Assembly (NCBI RefSeq): GCF_037023145.1
Contig: NZ_CP146091.1
Coordinates: forward strand, 2,604,001 to 2,668,000
Reading direction: 5' to 3'
Length of the DNA stretch: 64,000 nucleotides
DNA from: Ralstonia sp. RRA
GTDB taxonomy: Bacteria > Pseudomonadota > Gammaproteobacteria > Burkholderiales > Burkholderiaceae
Below the pieces are notes generated by a model, which had not been told where the DNA came from, did no database searches, and worked only from the letters and a program-made list of their open reading frames with translations. Shown here piece after piece: positions 50,444 through 59,703 of the stretch. A program made the position numbers and the translations under genes. Position 1 is the first letter of the stretch, and each line of letters starts with the position of its first letter.

Positions 50444-51412
50444 TTAGTCGGCTGCGGTAGCGTCAACGTTGGCGCCGGTCTTGAGAACGAACGGCGTCGG
50501 CTCCAGGCGTTGCGGCAGCTCGTCGGATAGCGCGCGGGCGGCATCGGCAAAGCATTGCACGAGGCTATCCGCCAGCGAAGACGGGGCATGGTGCTCGGCA
50601 CGCATGGCGCGCACGTCAAACGTCTGCGCCGGCTCCAGCGCAAAGAGCGCGATGCGGTCCATGCTGCCGGTGGCGGCGGTGAACTGATCGAGCATCGTCA
50701 CGCCCAATGACTCTTCAACCAGCGAGCGCGCCAGCGAATACGTCTGCACCTCCAGCGTCGATTGCGGTGCCAAGCCACCGCGCGCCAAGGTCTGCCCGAC
50801 CAGCGAGCCAAGCGAGATCTGATCTTCGAGCCCGATGAAGGGCTTCTCCGCGACGAGTTTGTGCAGCGCGCGGCCATCCGTCCTGCCGCCGACCCAGGCG
50901 CGCGGCGCGGCGAGCAAGATGCGGCCCTGCGCGACGGGCGTGGTGCTGATGGCCGGATGCACCGGCGGGGCAAAGGCAAAGCCGACGTCGATGTCCTGCG
51001 AGAGCAGGCCCTGCACGATCTCGGCCGTGTGGTGGGTGAACACGCGCACCAGCGTATCCGGATGCCGTTGCGAGAAGCGCCGCACGGCGGGCGCGAGAAT
51101 GCTCGGCGCCAGGCTGGGCGTGGCCGCCACGCGCAGGCGCCCGGCCCCCTTGTGCCGCAGATTGGCCGACACGCGCCGCACGCGCTCGACCTCCTGATAC
51201 AGGCGCTCGACCTCAGAAAACAGCTCGAATGCCTCTGCGGTGGGCTGCAGGCGGCCCTTGGTGCGATCGAACAAGCGAAAGCCGAGCTGCAGTTCGGTGT
51301 GCTGCAGCACGCGCGTCACCACCGGCTGCGACACATTCAGCATGCGCGCCGCTTCGCTGACGGTCCCGACCAGCATCACCGCGCGGAAGACTTCGATCTG
51401 GCGCAAACGCAT
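50444..51412 (-). CDS. LysR-family transcriptional regulator
   Basis: This 322-residue regulator has an N-terminal HTH (RQIEVFRAVMLVGTVSEAARMLNVSQPVVTRVLQHTE) and a substrate-binding domain from about residue 90. The HTH resembles that of amino-acid or opine regulators such as NocR/OccR. The target is unknown; the upstream neighbour is another LysR gene read in the same direction. Confidence 0.92.
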   Translation of the reverse strand: MRLRQIEVFRAVMLVGTVSEAARMLNVSQPVVTRVLQHTELQLGFRLFDRTKGRLQPTAEAFELFSEVERLYQEVERVRRVSANLRHKGAGRLRVAATPSLAPSILAPAVRRFSQRHPDTLVRVFTHHTAEIVQGLLSQDIDVGFAFAPPVHPAISTTPVAQGRILLAAPRAWVGGRTDGRALHKLVAEKPFIGLEDQISLGSLVGQTLARGGLAPQSTLEVQTYSLARSLVEESLGVTMLDQFTAATGSMDRIALFALEPAQTFDVRAMRAEHHAPSSLADSLVQCFADAARALSDELPQRLEPTPFVLKTGANVDATAAD

Positions 51413-51476
51413 GGCCGCCGATCCTCACAATCCGAATAGGAAAGCGCCGATTGTGACATCCGGCGCCGGTCTTCGG

Positions 51477-52421
51477 CTAGGCAGCACTGCCCGAGGCCGG
51501 TGTGGTCGGGGTTGCCGATGTTGCCGCCACGCCCTCCGCCTCCAGCGCGTCAAGAAACACGCGCACCTTGCGCGGCACCAACTTGCGCGCCGGCATGAGC
51601 GCATAGACGCGCAACGCGGTCAGCTCGAAATCCGGCAGCACGCGCACGAGCCGGCCCGCCTCGACCTCCGCATCGCCCACGGAGCGAGCCATGCGGGCCA
51701 CGCCCAGGCCACGCACGGCAGCGCGGGCGCGCATCTCGGCATTCAAGGTCTGCAGGCGCGGCTGGATGGGAATCTCGATGGGCTCGGCCGCGGGCTCGCC
51801 AACGGGGCGGAAGGCCCAGCTCGCGTCATCGGGGCCGGACAGACATGGCCAGCCGGCCAGATCGGCAGGCGTCTTGAGTGGCGGGCGTTCCGCCAGCAAT
51901 GTCGGTGAGGCGTACAAACCACGCGGGATCATCACCACGCGCCGCGCCACCAGCGATGAGTCCGGCAGCACCTGGTCAACCATCACGAAGACGATGTCGT
52001 AGCCGCTGGCTAGCAGGTCGGGCTGCTCCCACGAGATATGCACCTGGATCTGCAGATGCGGGTAGCGTGCCAGCGTGCGGCACACGGGCTCGGTCAGGTG
52101 CTGGGCGCCCACTTCGTATGGGGCCGCAATGCGCAAGGTGCCGGCCACGGTTTCGCTGGCGGCGGTGGTATCGGCGTGCACTTCGCGCAGGCGCTCGAAC
52201 AGTGGGGCGATGTCGTCGTAGAAGTGCGAGCCAGCCTCGGTCAGGCGCAACTGGCGCGTGGTGCGGGTCATGAGCCGCACACCGAGCGCGGCCTCCAGCC
52301 GCGACACGGCGGCGCTGGCGGTCGATTTGGGAATGCCCAATACCTCGGCGGCGGCAGTGAAGCTACCGGCCTCCACCACACGGCAGAAGGTTTCCCAGTC
52401 GTTCCACTCCATTGTTCGCAT
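51477..52421 (-). CDS. LysR-family transcriptional regulator, divergent from MFS transporter
   Basis: This 314-residue regulator opens with WETFCRVVEAGSFTAAAEVLGIPKSTASAAVSRLE, the CrgA/DmlR-type HTH. It is divergent from the MFS gene with 52 bp between starts, the usual layout for a regulator that controls its neighbour. The inducer is unknown. Confidence 0.92.
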   Translation of the reverse strand: MRTMEWNDWETFCRVVEAGSFTAAAEVLGIPKSTASAAVSRLEAALGVRLMTRTTRQLRLTEAGSHFYDDIAPLFERLREVHADTTAASETVAGTLRIAAPYEVGAQHLTEPVCRTLARYPHLQIQVHISWEQPDLLASGYDIVFVMVDQVLPDSSLVARRVVMIPRGLYASPTLLAERPPLKTPADLAGWPCLSGPDDASWAFRPVGEPAAEPIEIPIQPRLQTLNAEMRARAAVRGLGVARMARSVGDAEVEAGRLVRVLPDFELTALRVYALMPARKLVPRKVRVFLDALEAEGVAATSATPTTPASGSAA

Positions 52422-52473
52422 GACTGGACAGTGTTCCTAGAGTTGGCCGTTTATCCGGCTGGCGGGCAAGTTT

Positions 52474-54042
52474 ATGCTCGGGCACATGTCGCTGCAAATC
52501 CTTCCGCCCGCCTCGTTGCGGGCGTTTCCCCATTTTTCTTCGGCTCGCATCCACGCTTTTGGCCTGGCGGTGGGCCTGGCCACGGGCCTCGATTTCGTCT
52601 CGTCCCAAATGATGGCCGTGGCGGGCCAGCATATCCAGGGCGGCGTGCATGCCAGCCCGGATGCGTATCTGTACGCCGTCACCGCCTATGCCGTGGCAGC
52701 GGTGGTGGCCAACCTGGCCATCGGCCGCATTGCCGCGCACGTGGGCTACCGGATGTTCGCGCTGGCGGGCATTGTGCTGTTCGGCATCGGCTGCGTGGTC
52801 TGCGCAACCTCCAACAATATTGGCGAACTCGTCATCGGCCGGACCATCCAGGGGCTGGGCGCGGGCGGGCTGTTCTCGGCCTCGCGCATTCTGGTGCAGC
52901 TCACCACCGAGCCCGATGAACGCATTCCGCCGATGCTGATGTTCAGCGTCGGCCTGTTCGGGCTGACGACCATCGCGCCGTGGATCTGCGCCGAGGTGCT
53001 CGAATACAGCGAATGGCGCGTGATCTTTTGGCTGGAACTGGTGCTGGCCGTGGTCGCGTGGATTGCGATGTTCTTCCTGCCGCCGGAGCGTCACCAGCCG
53101 CGTACGCGTGCCGCACGCCGCCCGCACGAGGCCCCGCCGGAAGATGGCGAATGGGACTGGATTGGCGTGGGGGCCATCGCCATCGGCGCGCTGTCGTTCC
53201 TGATGGGCCTATCGGAGCTGCGCTACAACCGGCTGACTGCATCGCCCGTGATTCCGCTGTTGTTGCTGGGTGGTACCGCTGCGCTGTTGCTGGCCATCCA
53301 CCGCCTGCGCACGCACCCGGACCCGTGGCTCGATCTCTCGCGCCTGAGCGGTCGCCGTTACCTGTGGGGCATCGGCTTTTACGGCGTGTATTACCTGATG
53401 AGCGGGTACTGGTCGTACCTGTTCCCAGCCGTGTCGCAAGGCGGGTTGGGCTTCACGTTCCGCACCACCACGCTGTTCCTGATGATCAGCGGCGCGGTGT
53501 CGACCGTGGTGGCCGTCGTCATGACGATCTGGCTGCCGTTCTTCTTCCGCAAGCGCCGCTTTATCGCCATCGGCTTTGCCATCTATGCGGCGGCTGCACT
53601 GCTGCTGGCGACGAGCCTGATGCCCGGTGCGCCGGACTATGCGTTCTTCCCCGTGTCGTTTCTGGAAGGCATGACGCCGGGCACGGTGATGATCCAGATT
53701 GCGATGATGACCTACCTCGATCTGGACCGCGAAGACTTCGCGCACGGCTATCAGATGAAGAACATCGCGCGCCAGTTCGCCACTGCGGTGGGCACCGGGC
53801 TGGCGGTGGTGTCACTGCAGACGCAGCAGGCGGAATCGCGCTCGCTGATCGTCGCGCACGTCACGCGCTTTACGTCGGACCTGCAGGCAGCCAACCCGCT
53901 CACGCCGCAACGGCTGGCCAGCCTGTCGGCCGAGATTGATCGCCAGGCCACGCTGCTGGCCGGCACGCAGCTCTTCAGCTGGTTTGCGGTGGCGTGCGGG
54001 GTGTTGGCGGTGGTGGTGCTGGTGCAGCGGTCGTTGCGGTAG
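52474..54042 (+). CDS. MFS transporter, DHA2-like
   Basis: This 522-residue membrane protein has about 14 hydrophobic segments, typical of the drug:H+ antiporter-2 group. The loop ATSNNIGELVIGRTIQGLGAGGLF is the MFS motif C-like region. The start is either ATG 52474 or ATG 52486 (MSLQILPP). Likely an efflux pump; substrate unknown. It is divergent from a LysR gene. Confidence 0.9.
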   Translation: MLGHMSLQILPPASLRAFPHFSSARIHAFGLAVGLATGLDFVSSQMMAVAGQHIQGGVHASPDAYLYAVTAYAVAAVVANLAIGRIAAHVGYRMFALAGIVLFGIGCVVCATSNNIGELVIGRTIQGLGAGGLFSASRILVQLTTEPDERIPPMLMFSVGLFGLTTIAPWICAEVLEYSEWRVIFWLELVLAVVAWIAMFFLPPERHQPRTRAARRPHEAPPEDGEWDWIGVGAIAIGALSFLMGLSELRYNRLTASPVIPLLLLGGTAALLLAIHRLRTHPDPWLDLSRLSGRRYLWGIGFYGVYYLMSGYWSYLFPAVSQGGLGFTFRTTTLFLMISGAVSTVVAVVMTIWLPFFFRKRRFIAIGFAIYAAAALLLATSLMPGAPDYAFFPVSFLEGMTPGTVMIQIAMMTYLDLDREDFAHGYQMKNIARQFATAVGTGLAVVSLQTQQAESRSLIVAHVTRFTSDLQAANPLTPQRLASLSAEIDRQATLLAGTQLFSWFAVACGVLAVVVLVQRSLR

Positions 54043-54179
54043 CAACCGAGCCCTCAACAATCTTGACGCCTCGAAAACCCATATTTTCAACAGGAAATGC
54101 AGCGCAAGTTTTTGAACTATTGTGCGCGGGTTCTTGGAAATGAGGCTTTTCGATACCCCCGCATATAAGCCGACGGCAC

Positions 54180-54617
54180 TTAGGGCCCCGCAGGTATAGG
54201 ACTCGGACAAGGGTTTTCTCGAAATTTCCCCAAAAACAAGAGGGTGACATATCGACCATACCCTTCCCACTGAACGCTATCCCTTAGCGCCCTCTCCCTG
54301 TAAAGAGAAATTGAATTTACACCATTTCTTTTCAAGATATCCGACACCATTCGGATTCGCTCATTGTTTAAGTGCCAACGAAGAAATTTACTATCAACCT
54401 CATCGACCTCGGACAGGACAAATATCACCTCATCGATATTTCGCATCCTATAAATGATTGGAAGGATTTGATCCCCCAAGCTATACATTGGTCGAATTGA
54501 TCCGATATGGAATTTTATATCCACATAATTCCCAAGGTTGCAAGCCAATGCTGGGCCGCACGCAGCCAATCCAAGAATTGAAAAAGCAAGCAGGGATTTC
54601 ATTTTATTCAGATTCAT
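54180..54617 (-). CDS. OmpA-like small lipoprotein in the T6SS island
   Basis: This 145-residue protein (from ATG 54615-54617, MNLNKMKSLL) has a signal peptide with LGLAAC, a lipobox. The mature part follows the OmpA C-terminal plan: VDIKFHIGSIRPMYSLGDQ, then LNNERIRMVSDILKRNGVNS, which mirrors the LS-RA-V-L-GI helix of OmpA-type peptidoglycan binders, though the usual Thr-Asp site is changed. The DNA is AT-rich (21 of 60 bases G+C at 54301-54360). It follows the candidate immunity gene. Role is inferred only. Confidence 0.6.
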   Translation of the reverse strand: MNLNKMKSLLAFSILGLAACGPALACNLGNYVDIKFHIGSIRPMYSLGDQILPIIYRMRNIDEVIFVLSEVDEVDSKFLRWHLNNERIRMVSDILKRNGVNSISLYRERALRDSVQWEGYGRYVTLLFLGKFRENPCPSPIPAGP

Positions 54618-54884
54618 GATGCCTTTATTTCTACAGATCAAACGTTTCCGCAAAATGGATGATAAATTTCCCTGCATCGACACCGCAGCGCGCGAGACCC
54701 ATCGAGTTCAAGACATTTTTCTCAGCTCACTTACTCTAGCGTGATTTAATTTCTCCAATCCACAGAATCGTCAACTTGACCCTCTGATACATAATCCACA
54801 ACAATTGGTGTGCCCCCGCCCCGACGGAACCGAGTCATTTTTCGAACAGAGGGGGTCAGCAGTCTTGGCAACGCGCGCGCTGCC

Positions 54885-55754
54885 TCAGCCGAACGAACGT
54901 TCGCTGTCCGTGCCTGGCCGTTTGTAGAACCACCGCCCCGGCTCCAGAAAGGCAAACGGCGTATTGGGTCGAGTGCAAACATCGAGAAAGCGCCAGCCCT
55001 CTTTCATATACAACGCCCCAAAGCACTCGTTGCGATCCGTCCAGCCTTCCCACAGGCCGGATTCCGGGCAGATCATGCCGGTGCGCAAGCCCATTTCTGA
55101 ATATTTAAGGCGCTTCTTTTGGTTGCGCTCTTCCAATGCGGAGGGGAGCAAATACCAGCGGCCGATGTCGAGGGTTCGCAAATCCGTCGTCGCCTCAAAA
55201 TCCGCCAAATCGGGTTCATCGCCAGCAGCCTTGTATCTCACATTCATTGTCACATCAAATGGAGAGTCATCCGGCATCGGTAGCCGATAGTTCAAGCCGA
55301 CAATATCTTGTCTTGGTGACATTGGGTTGGGCGGGTTGAAGTACCTCAACTTCTCTTCCCGATAACCATCAATCAACTCCCCTTGCTGAACCCTCTTCAA
55401 ACCAAGGCGAGACTCAAACAATTCCCGCGGGATGTTGGATGTGATCCATGCCTGCGTGGTTAACCTGAACCCTCTTGAGTTACCGGATTTATTATTCTCT
55501 AACTCCTTATCAAGGTAAAAATTGAAATGAAAATCTTTGTATCCATAAATATAGGAAGAATCCTCCGGTGTTCCGGCTATGGATTTAGGTTGCCCAAGCT
55601 CACGATAAATATCATCTAAGGTGACTGTTCCCGCAGCCCACCGAATCCCAAGACTCGTCACTCGCATGACCTGTTCACGTTGATCCTCCGTCATGTCACG
55701 TTGCGGCGGCATACCCGGGGGGCGATAGTCTTTTTTTACTTGATCAGTTTGCAT
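54885..55754 (-). CDS. Candidate immunity protein for the VgrG effector
   Basis: This 289-residue protein, with no family I recognise, starts inside the end of vgrG (11-nt overlap). The ATG at 55754 (MQTDQVKKDY) has GGAG nine bases upstream. Features: LDDIYRELGQPKSIAGT, YIYGYKDFHFNFYLDKE, and a Cys/Trp-rich C-terminal part (GMICPESGLWEGWTDRNECFG). An in-frame ATG at 55835 would add a signal-peptide-like stretch (MGWVQISVAACTLQLG...ATA) read in another frame of vgrG. Position right after an effector suggests immunity. Confidence 0.6.
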   Translation of the reverse strand: MQTDQVKKDYRPPGMPPQRDMTEDQREQVMRVTSLGIRWAAGTVTLDDIYRELGQPKSIAGTPEDSSYIYGYKDFHFNFYLDKELENNKSGNSRGFRLTTQAWITSNIPRELFESRLGLKRVQQGELIDGYREEKLRYFNPPNPMSPRQDIVGLNYRLPMPDDSPFDVTMNVRYKAAGDEPDLADFEATTDLRTLDIGRWYLLPSALEERNQKKRLKYSEMGLRTGMICPESGLWEGWTDRNECFGALYMKEGWRFLDVCTRPNTPFAFLEPGRWFYKRPGTDSERSFG

Positions 55755-58700
55755 TTTTGGCATCTCCGCTGTTGCGTTGCCGGGCATTCCAAGCTGCAGC
55801 GTACAAGCGGCTACACTGATTTGCACCCATCCCATCAAGCGGCACCCCGTACTGCCAGTACGAGCCTGCCATATTGCCGCAGTAGAATGCGTCGTTTTCC
55901 CACGGGCGGGAATGATAGCCCTCACCACGTTCATCCTGAACCATACGTTCCACATCAATGGGTGTACCTCCTGCGCCAACGTCATTGAGTAATTCCTCTG
56001 CCTTTTTCTTCATTTCCATATACTCCTGGTCGAGTGCATAGGCATCAGGTGCATATTTTGGATACCACGGGGTTTTGTTATTTTTTATTTTCCCTTCAGC
56101 TTCTTTCTTATAAAACCACAAACACCAAATGTATGCACCAATCGCCATCTGCTTAATGCCCGCCCTGGCTAGAGAGTCATCTGGGATGGCATATTTTCCC
56201 GACAACTCAGCAACATCCTTGGAAGGTGAGCCCTCGACAGCGCCAGCTAAGGGCCATTCCTTGATATTTGGAAGATCGGGGAAATACGCCTCCCCTCTCT
56301 GCGCCATGGCAAACATCCAGAAGAATTGCTGGCAATGGCGCGTTTCATGACACACCGTATCCACAAAATCCTGAATTTTCGACTTTGCCTCCCATTTTTC
56401 TTTAACGGAAAAAATGGGGGCTAATGCGTAGCTGTAGAGCGCAAGCGTCCATGTCCCATGAGTGAAAACGCCTTTTGTGCCTTCGGTTTTGCCGATTAGT
56501 TCGTCAGAAATCACCACAAGGGGAACGGCGGCCTTAGGCAAGGCAAACTCTCCAGCAGCAGGGGAGGTCAGCAGTTTTCCAATGACGATCCTTAATTCGT
56601 TGGCCAAATCACTCACTTGATCTTCAAGTGGCAACCCCTGCAACACCAACCTCGGCTTCCTGCTCCCGAAGTAGTTGTCCCCCCACTGAATATCCTCCAG
56701 CAGCAGTTCCGTCATCGCCTTCGTATATTCCACAATCACCGGGAAGTTCAGTTGCCGGGGTGTCTTGGCATCCTGCGTGGTGTAGCGCAGCCCCCAGTTG
56801 TACGGCTTGCAGAGTGCGTAAAGCGGGCTATGCCCGAGGGGAGATGGCGCATCGTCGTTTTGCTGCGCCTGCTTGCCGCCCATCGGCTGGGATGCACGCT
56901 TTTCCGTGACGATCTCGGGCGGTGTGGTCTGCGCAGGCTGCGTCAACACAGACTCAAACATCGCCGCCGGGTTGTCGGTGCCGTCGTTGTGCAAAATCTC
57001 CACAAACGCCGTCTGCACTGCGTTGGAGAGCACCAACTGCAATTCCCCCGCATCGTTGGTGCGGCCCGAGATGACTTGCCCGTCTTCCAGCGTGATCCGG
57101 TAGGGCTGATCGGGCACGCGCAGGCCCATGCCGTTTTCCACCAGCACAAAGGGCTGCGCGATCTTGGCCTCGGACACCACCGTCATCGGCGCTTGCACGG
57201 GCTGGGCCAGCGGGTCTGCCGTGGCGTGCGTCGCCGCGTGCACCATGTACTGCCCGCCCGTGAAGCCAGTGATGCCGGCTTTGGAGATTTCAATAACCGA
57301 GCCGCCGCCGTTCAGGCGAATGCCTTGCTGGCCCGTCAGGTTGATCCAGTCAGCCTTGCTGATGATGTCCACCACCTTGTGGGCGATGACGCTGAGCTGA
57401 TCGTTTTGTGCCTCGATCTCGACCCGGCCTGACGCCGCCGTGATTCGCACGCCGAGTTTGTAGGCGAACAGCGAGATTCGATCGCGCACCGTTGCCATCA
57501 ATGAGCGCCCTGCGGAAAGGCTGATGTGCTTGCCCGAGGTGAGCGCGGTGTGCACGTCGCTGGCAACGTGCGTGCTGCCTGCGGTGGCCGTCTGAATGCC
57601 GGCCGGGCTGGCCAGCGTCAGGTGCGGCTGGTCAAACTCGGGGAAGGGTGCTTCAGGCGTGGCCGCATTGCCGCGAATGGCTTGTGCCTGTGCCTTGATG
57701 GCGGTGACTACGTCGTCCTGATTGACGGTGCCATCGTGCGCGAGGTGCTGCCGCGCGAGCTGGGCCTGCGTTTCGTGAATGTCGCGCGCCTGCGTCAGAC
57801 GCTGTATGGCTTCGCCCGCGTCTTTTGCATGGCCACGTGCTTGCTCGCGCTTGTCGGTACTGATGAGCATGCCCAGACCCGAGCGCAGCACACCCCAGAG
57901 GTCGGTGCGTAACTCAAAGCCGCGCCCGCGCTCATCCTGTCGGCCTTGTGTACCGGCAATCCGCGTGTTGTAGCCGAGCGCCAGGTGCGATGTGCCGTGG
58001 TCACTGGCGATCTGCGCCTGAATCTTGCCCTGGGTATCGTCCATGACAACGGTATTGGACGATGCGTGCTGACCGAACTCCCGGCTACGAAATCCGGCCA
58101 GCGCGGCGTTGCCCGGCAGCGCATAACCGGGGTGGCGCCAGTGGTTGGTTGCGCTGCCGATGATGACCGGCAGGTCTGGGTCTCCGCCCACGAAGGCCAC
58201 TTCCACTTCGTGGCCAATGCGGGGCAGGAAGGTTGCGCCAAATTCTGACCCTTGCCATGGGCTGAGTACGCGCACCCACATGCTGTTGGGGGCATCGCCA
58301 TGCTCGGACTTGCCTGCCCATAGGTAGCGGATAAGGACACGTCCTAGGCTGTCCGTCCAAGTTTCGCTTGCTGCTGGCGCCCCTGCCGGGGCGATCACCA
58401 TTGCGTATTCCGTGCCGCCGATGTTGGGCTTGGGAACTGTGCGCGGTAGATAGAACAAGCACGATTGGGGCAGAAGTGTAAAGCTGGCGCTGTAGCGATA
58501 CTGGCCAACCCCGGACGATTGCGCCACCTCTTCCGCCGTCAGCGTGGCGGACAGCACCGAGTATTCGCAATTGGCGGCTTTCTGCGGGTGCTCAACGATG
58601 TGAAGGGTGTACCCGGCCATGAGGCCGCGCAGGTTGCCCGCGCCCGAGACAAGGCGCGCCTGGCTGTGCAGCGCGTGCGCCATCACGGACGCCAGATACT

Positions 58701-59688
58701 GAGCCTCCTTCTCGGCCTCGTTGCCCGCGTCTGCGATGCCCGATGCGCCAGCCTTCGGCTGCGAGAAATCGCCCCACATGTCATGCGCTTGCTCGGTGTG
58801 CACGTGATCGTGCGGGGCGTCCGATCGGAACTGAAAGTCACCGCCACCAGCACGCGTGACCGCGTCGTTTGATCGGGAGTAGTCATAGTCATTGATCGTG
58901 ACCGGACCCGTGACGAGCTTGTTCGCGATCGACAAGGTGTGAATGGTTTCCTCGTCGGTCCGTTTTTCGGCGGGCCCGGTGTAGCGAATGGTCTGATAGG
59001 CTTCACCGTGCCTCTGTAGCGCCCCGATCTTGTTGTTCAGCACCAGACAGTGCCGGCCATTCTCGTGCTTGAAGTGGTAGAAGATGCCCCACTCCTGCCA
59101 TAACCGATGTAGGAAAACGGCATCGGACTCGTCATGCTGGCGCTGAACCTCGCGCAGCGGCCAATAGTCCATGCCCCATGGCGCATTGAGCCGATATTCC
59201 ACGGCATAGGGGTAGGCTTCCAGCACCGCCCTCGTGATGTCCACCACGGACATGTTATGGAACAGCCGCCGTTTTTGGCCGGTTTCCGCTAGCGATAGCC
59301 AAGGGCGCAGCCGGAACCGGTACAAGTAAGAGCGCTCGGTTTCCTCACCCAGCATTTCTGCCTGATCGATGATGGCGGAGATCTCTCGAACGCCTGCGCC
59401 AACGTTCTCCATGTTCACGCGCCCAGGCGCAAAACGCTGAATGCCCTCGATCTGAATATGGAGCGTGACTTCCTGCTTGAGCAGCGCGTTCAGGTCGATG
59501 TTCGCTGCTTGTTCCAGGCTGACGTTCGGTGTGTTGGCCGTCCGACAGGTGAGCGTGTATTCAAATAGGCTGCCAATCGCCTCAGTGCCGTGCAGGTGTG
59601 CGGGGATGAGCAGCGGCTGTTTGATGCCGTAGGTCGGTAGACACTCGCCCACCAACTCCAAGGTACGCGCTTGATTGAATTTGAACAT
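55744..59688 (-). CDS. vgrG: T6SS spike VgrG with C-terminal HETRH metallopeptidase-like effector domain
   Basis: This 1314-residue protein is the type VI secretion spike. Residues 1-420 match the gp27-like part (LLIPAHLHGTEAIGSLFEYTL), 430-530 the gp5 OB part (SLGRVLIRYLWAG, GSEFGATFLPRIGHEVEVAF), and 685-830 the DUF2345 beta-helix. A small beta domain (840-900, YRITLEDGQVISGRTNDAG) leads to a ~370-residue extension. That has HETRH at 1114-1118 (bases 56335-56349), a zincin motif. The DNA of the extension is AT-richer than the core. It follows the PAAR gene by 15 bp. Confidence 0.9.
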   Translation of the reverse strand: MFKFNQARTLELVGECLPTYGIKQPLLIPAHLHGTEAIGSLFEYTLTCRTANTPNVSLEQAANIDLNALLKQEVTLHIQIEGIQRFAPGRVNMENVGAGVREISAIIDQAEMLGEETERSYLYRFRLRPWLSLAETGQKRRLFHNMSVVDITRAVLEAYPYAVEYRLNAPWGMDYWPLREVQRQHDESDAVFLHRLWQEWGIFYHFKHENGRHCLVLNNKIGALQRHGEAYQTIRYTGPAEKRTDEETIHTLSIANKLVTGPVTINDYDYSRSNDAVTRAGGGDFQFRSDAPHDHVHTEQAHDMWGDFSQPKAGASGIADAGNEAEKEAQYLASVMAHALHSQARLVSGAGNLRGLMAGYTLHIVEHPQKAANCEYSVLSATLTAEEVAQSSGVGQYRYSASFTLLPQSCLFYLPRTVPKPNIGGTEYAMVIAPAGAPAASETWTDSLGRVLIRYLWAGKSEHGDAPNSMWVRVLSPWQGSEFGATFLPRIGHEVEVAFVGGDPDLPVIIGSATNHWRHPGYALPGNAALAGFRSREFGQHASSNTVVMDDTQGKIQAQIASDHGTSHLALGYNTRIAGTQGRQDERGRGFELRTDLWGVLRSGLGMLISTDKREQARGHAKDAGEAIQRLTQARDIHETQAQLARQHLAHDGTVNQDDVVTAIKAQAQAIRGNAATPEAPFPEFDQPHLTLASPAGIQTATAGSTHVASDVHTALTSGKHISLSAGRSLMATVRDRISLFAYKLGVRITAASGRVEIEAQNDQLSVIAHKVVDIISKADWINLTGQQGIRLNGGGSVIEISKAGITGFTGGQYMVHAATHATADPLAQPVQAPMTVVSEAKIAQPFVLVENGMGLRVPDQPYRITLEDGQVISGRTNDAGELQLVLSNAVQTAFVEILHNDGTDNPAAMFESVLTQPAQTTPPEIVTEKRASQPMGGKQAQQNDDAPSPLGHSPLYALCKPYNWGLRYTTQDAKTPRQLNFPVIVEYTKAMTELLLEDIQWGDNYFGSRKPRLVLQGLPLEDQVSDLANELRIVIGKLLTSPAAGEFALPKAAVPLVVISDELIGKTEGTKGVFTHGTWTLALYSYALAPIFSVKEKWEAKSKIQDFVDTVCHETRHCQQFFWMFAMAQRGEAYFPDLPNIKEWPLAGAVEGSPSKDVAELSGKYAIPDDSLARAGIKQMAIGAYIWCLWFYKKEAEGKIKNNKTPWYPKYAPDAYALDQEYMEMKKKAEELLNDVGAGGTPIDVERMVQDERGEGYHSRPWENDAFYCGNMAGSYWQYGVPLDGMGANQCSRLYAAAWNARQRNSGDAKNAN

Positions 59689-59703
59689 GCCGTGTTTGCG
59701 GTT

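Noticed and set aside
56617..57432. 271-residue plus-strand frame within vgrG
   Set aside because: Antisense to the VgrG C-terminal half, His/Arg-rich, no start signal.
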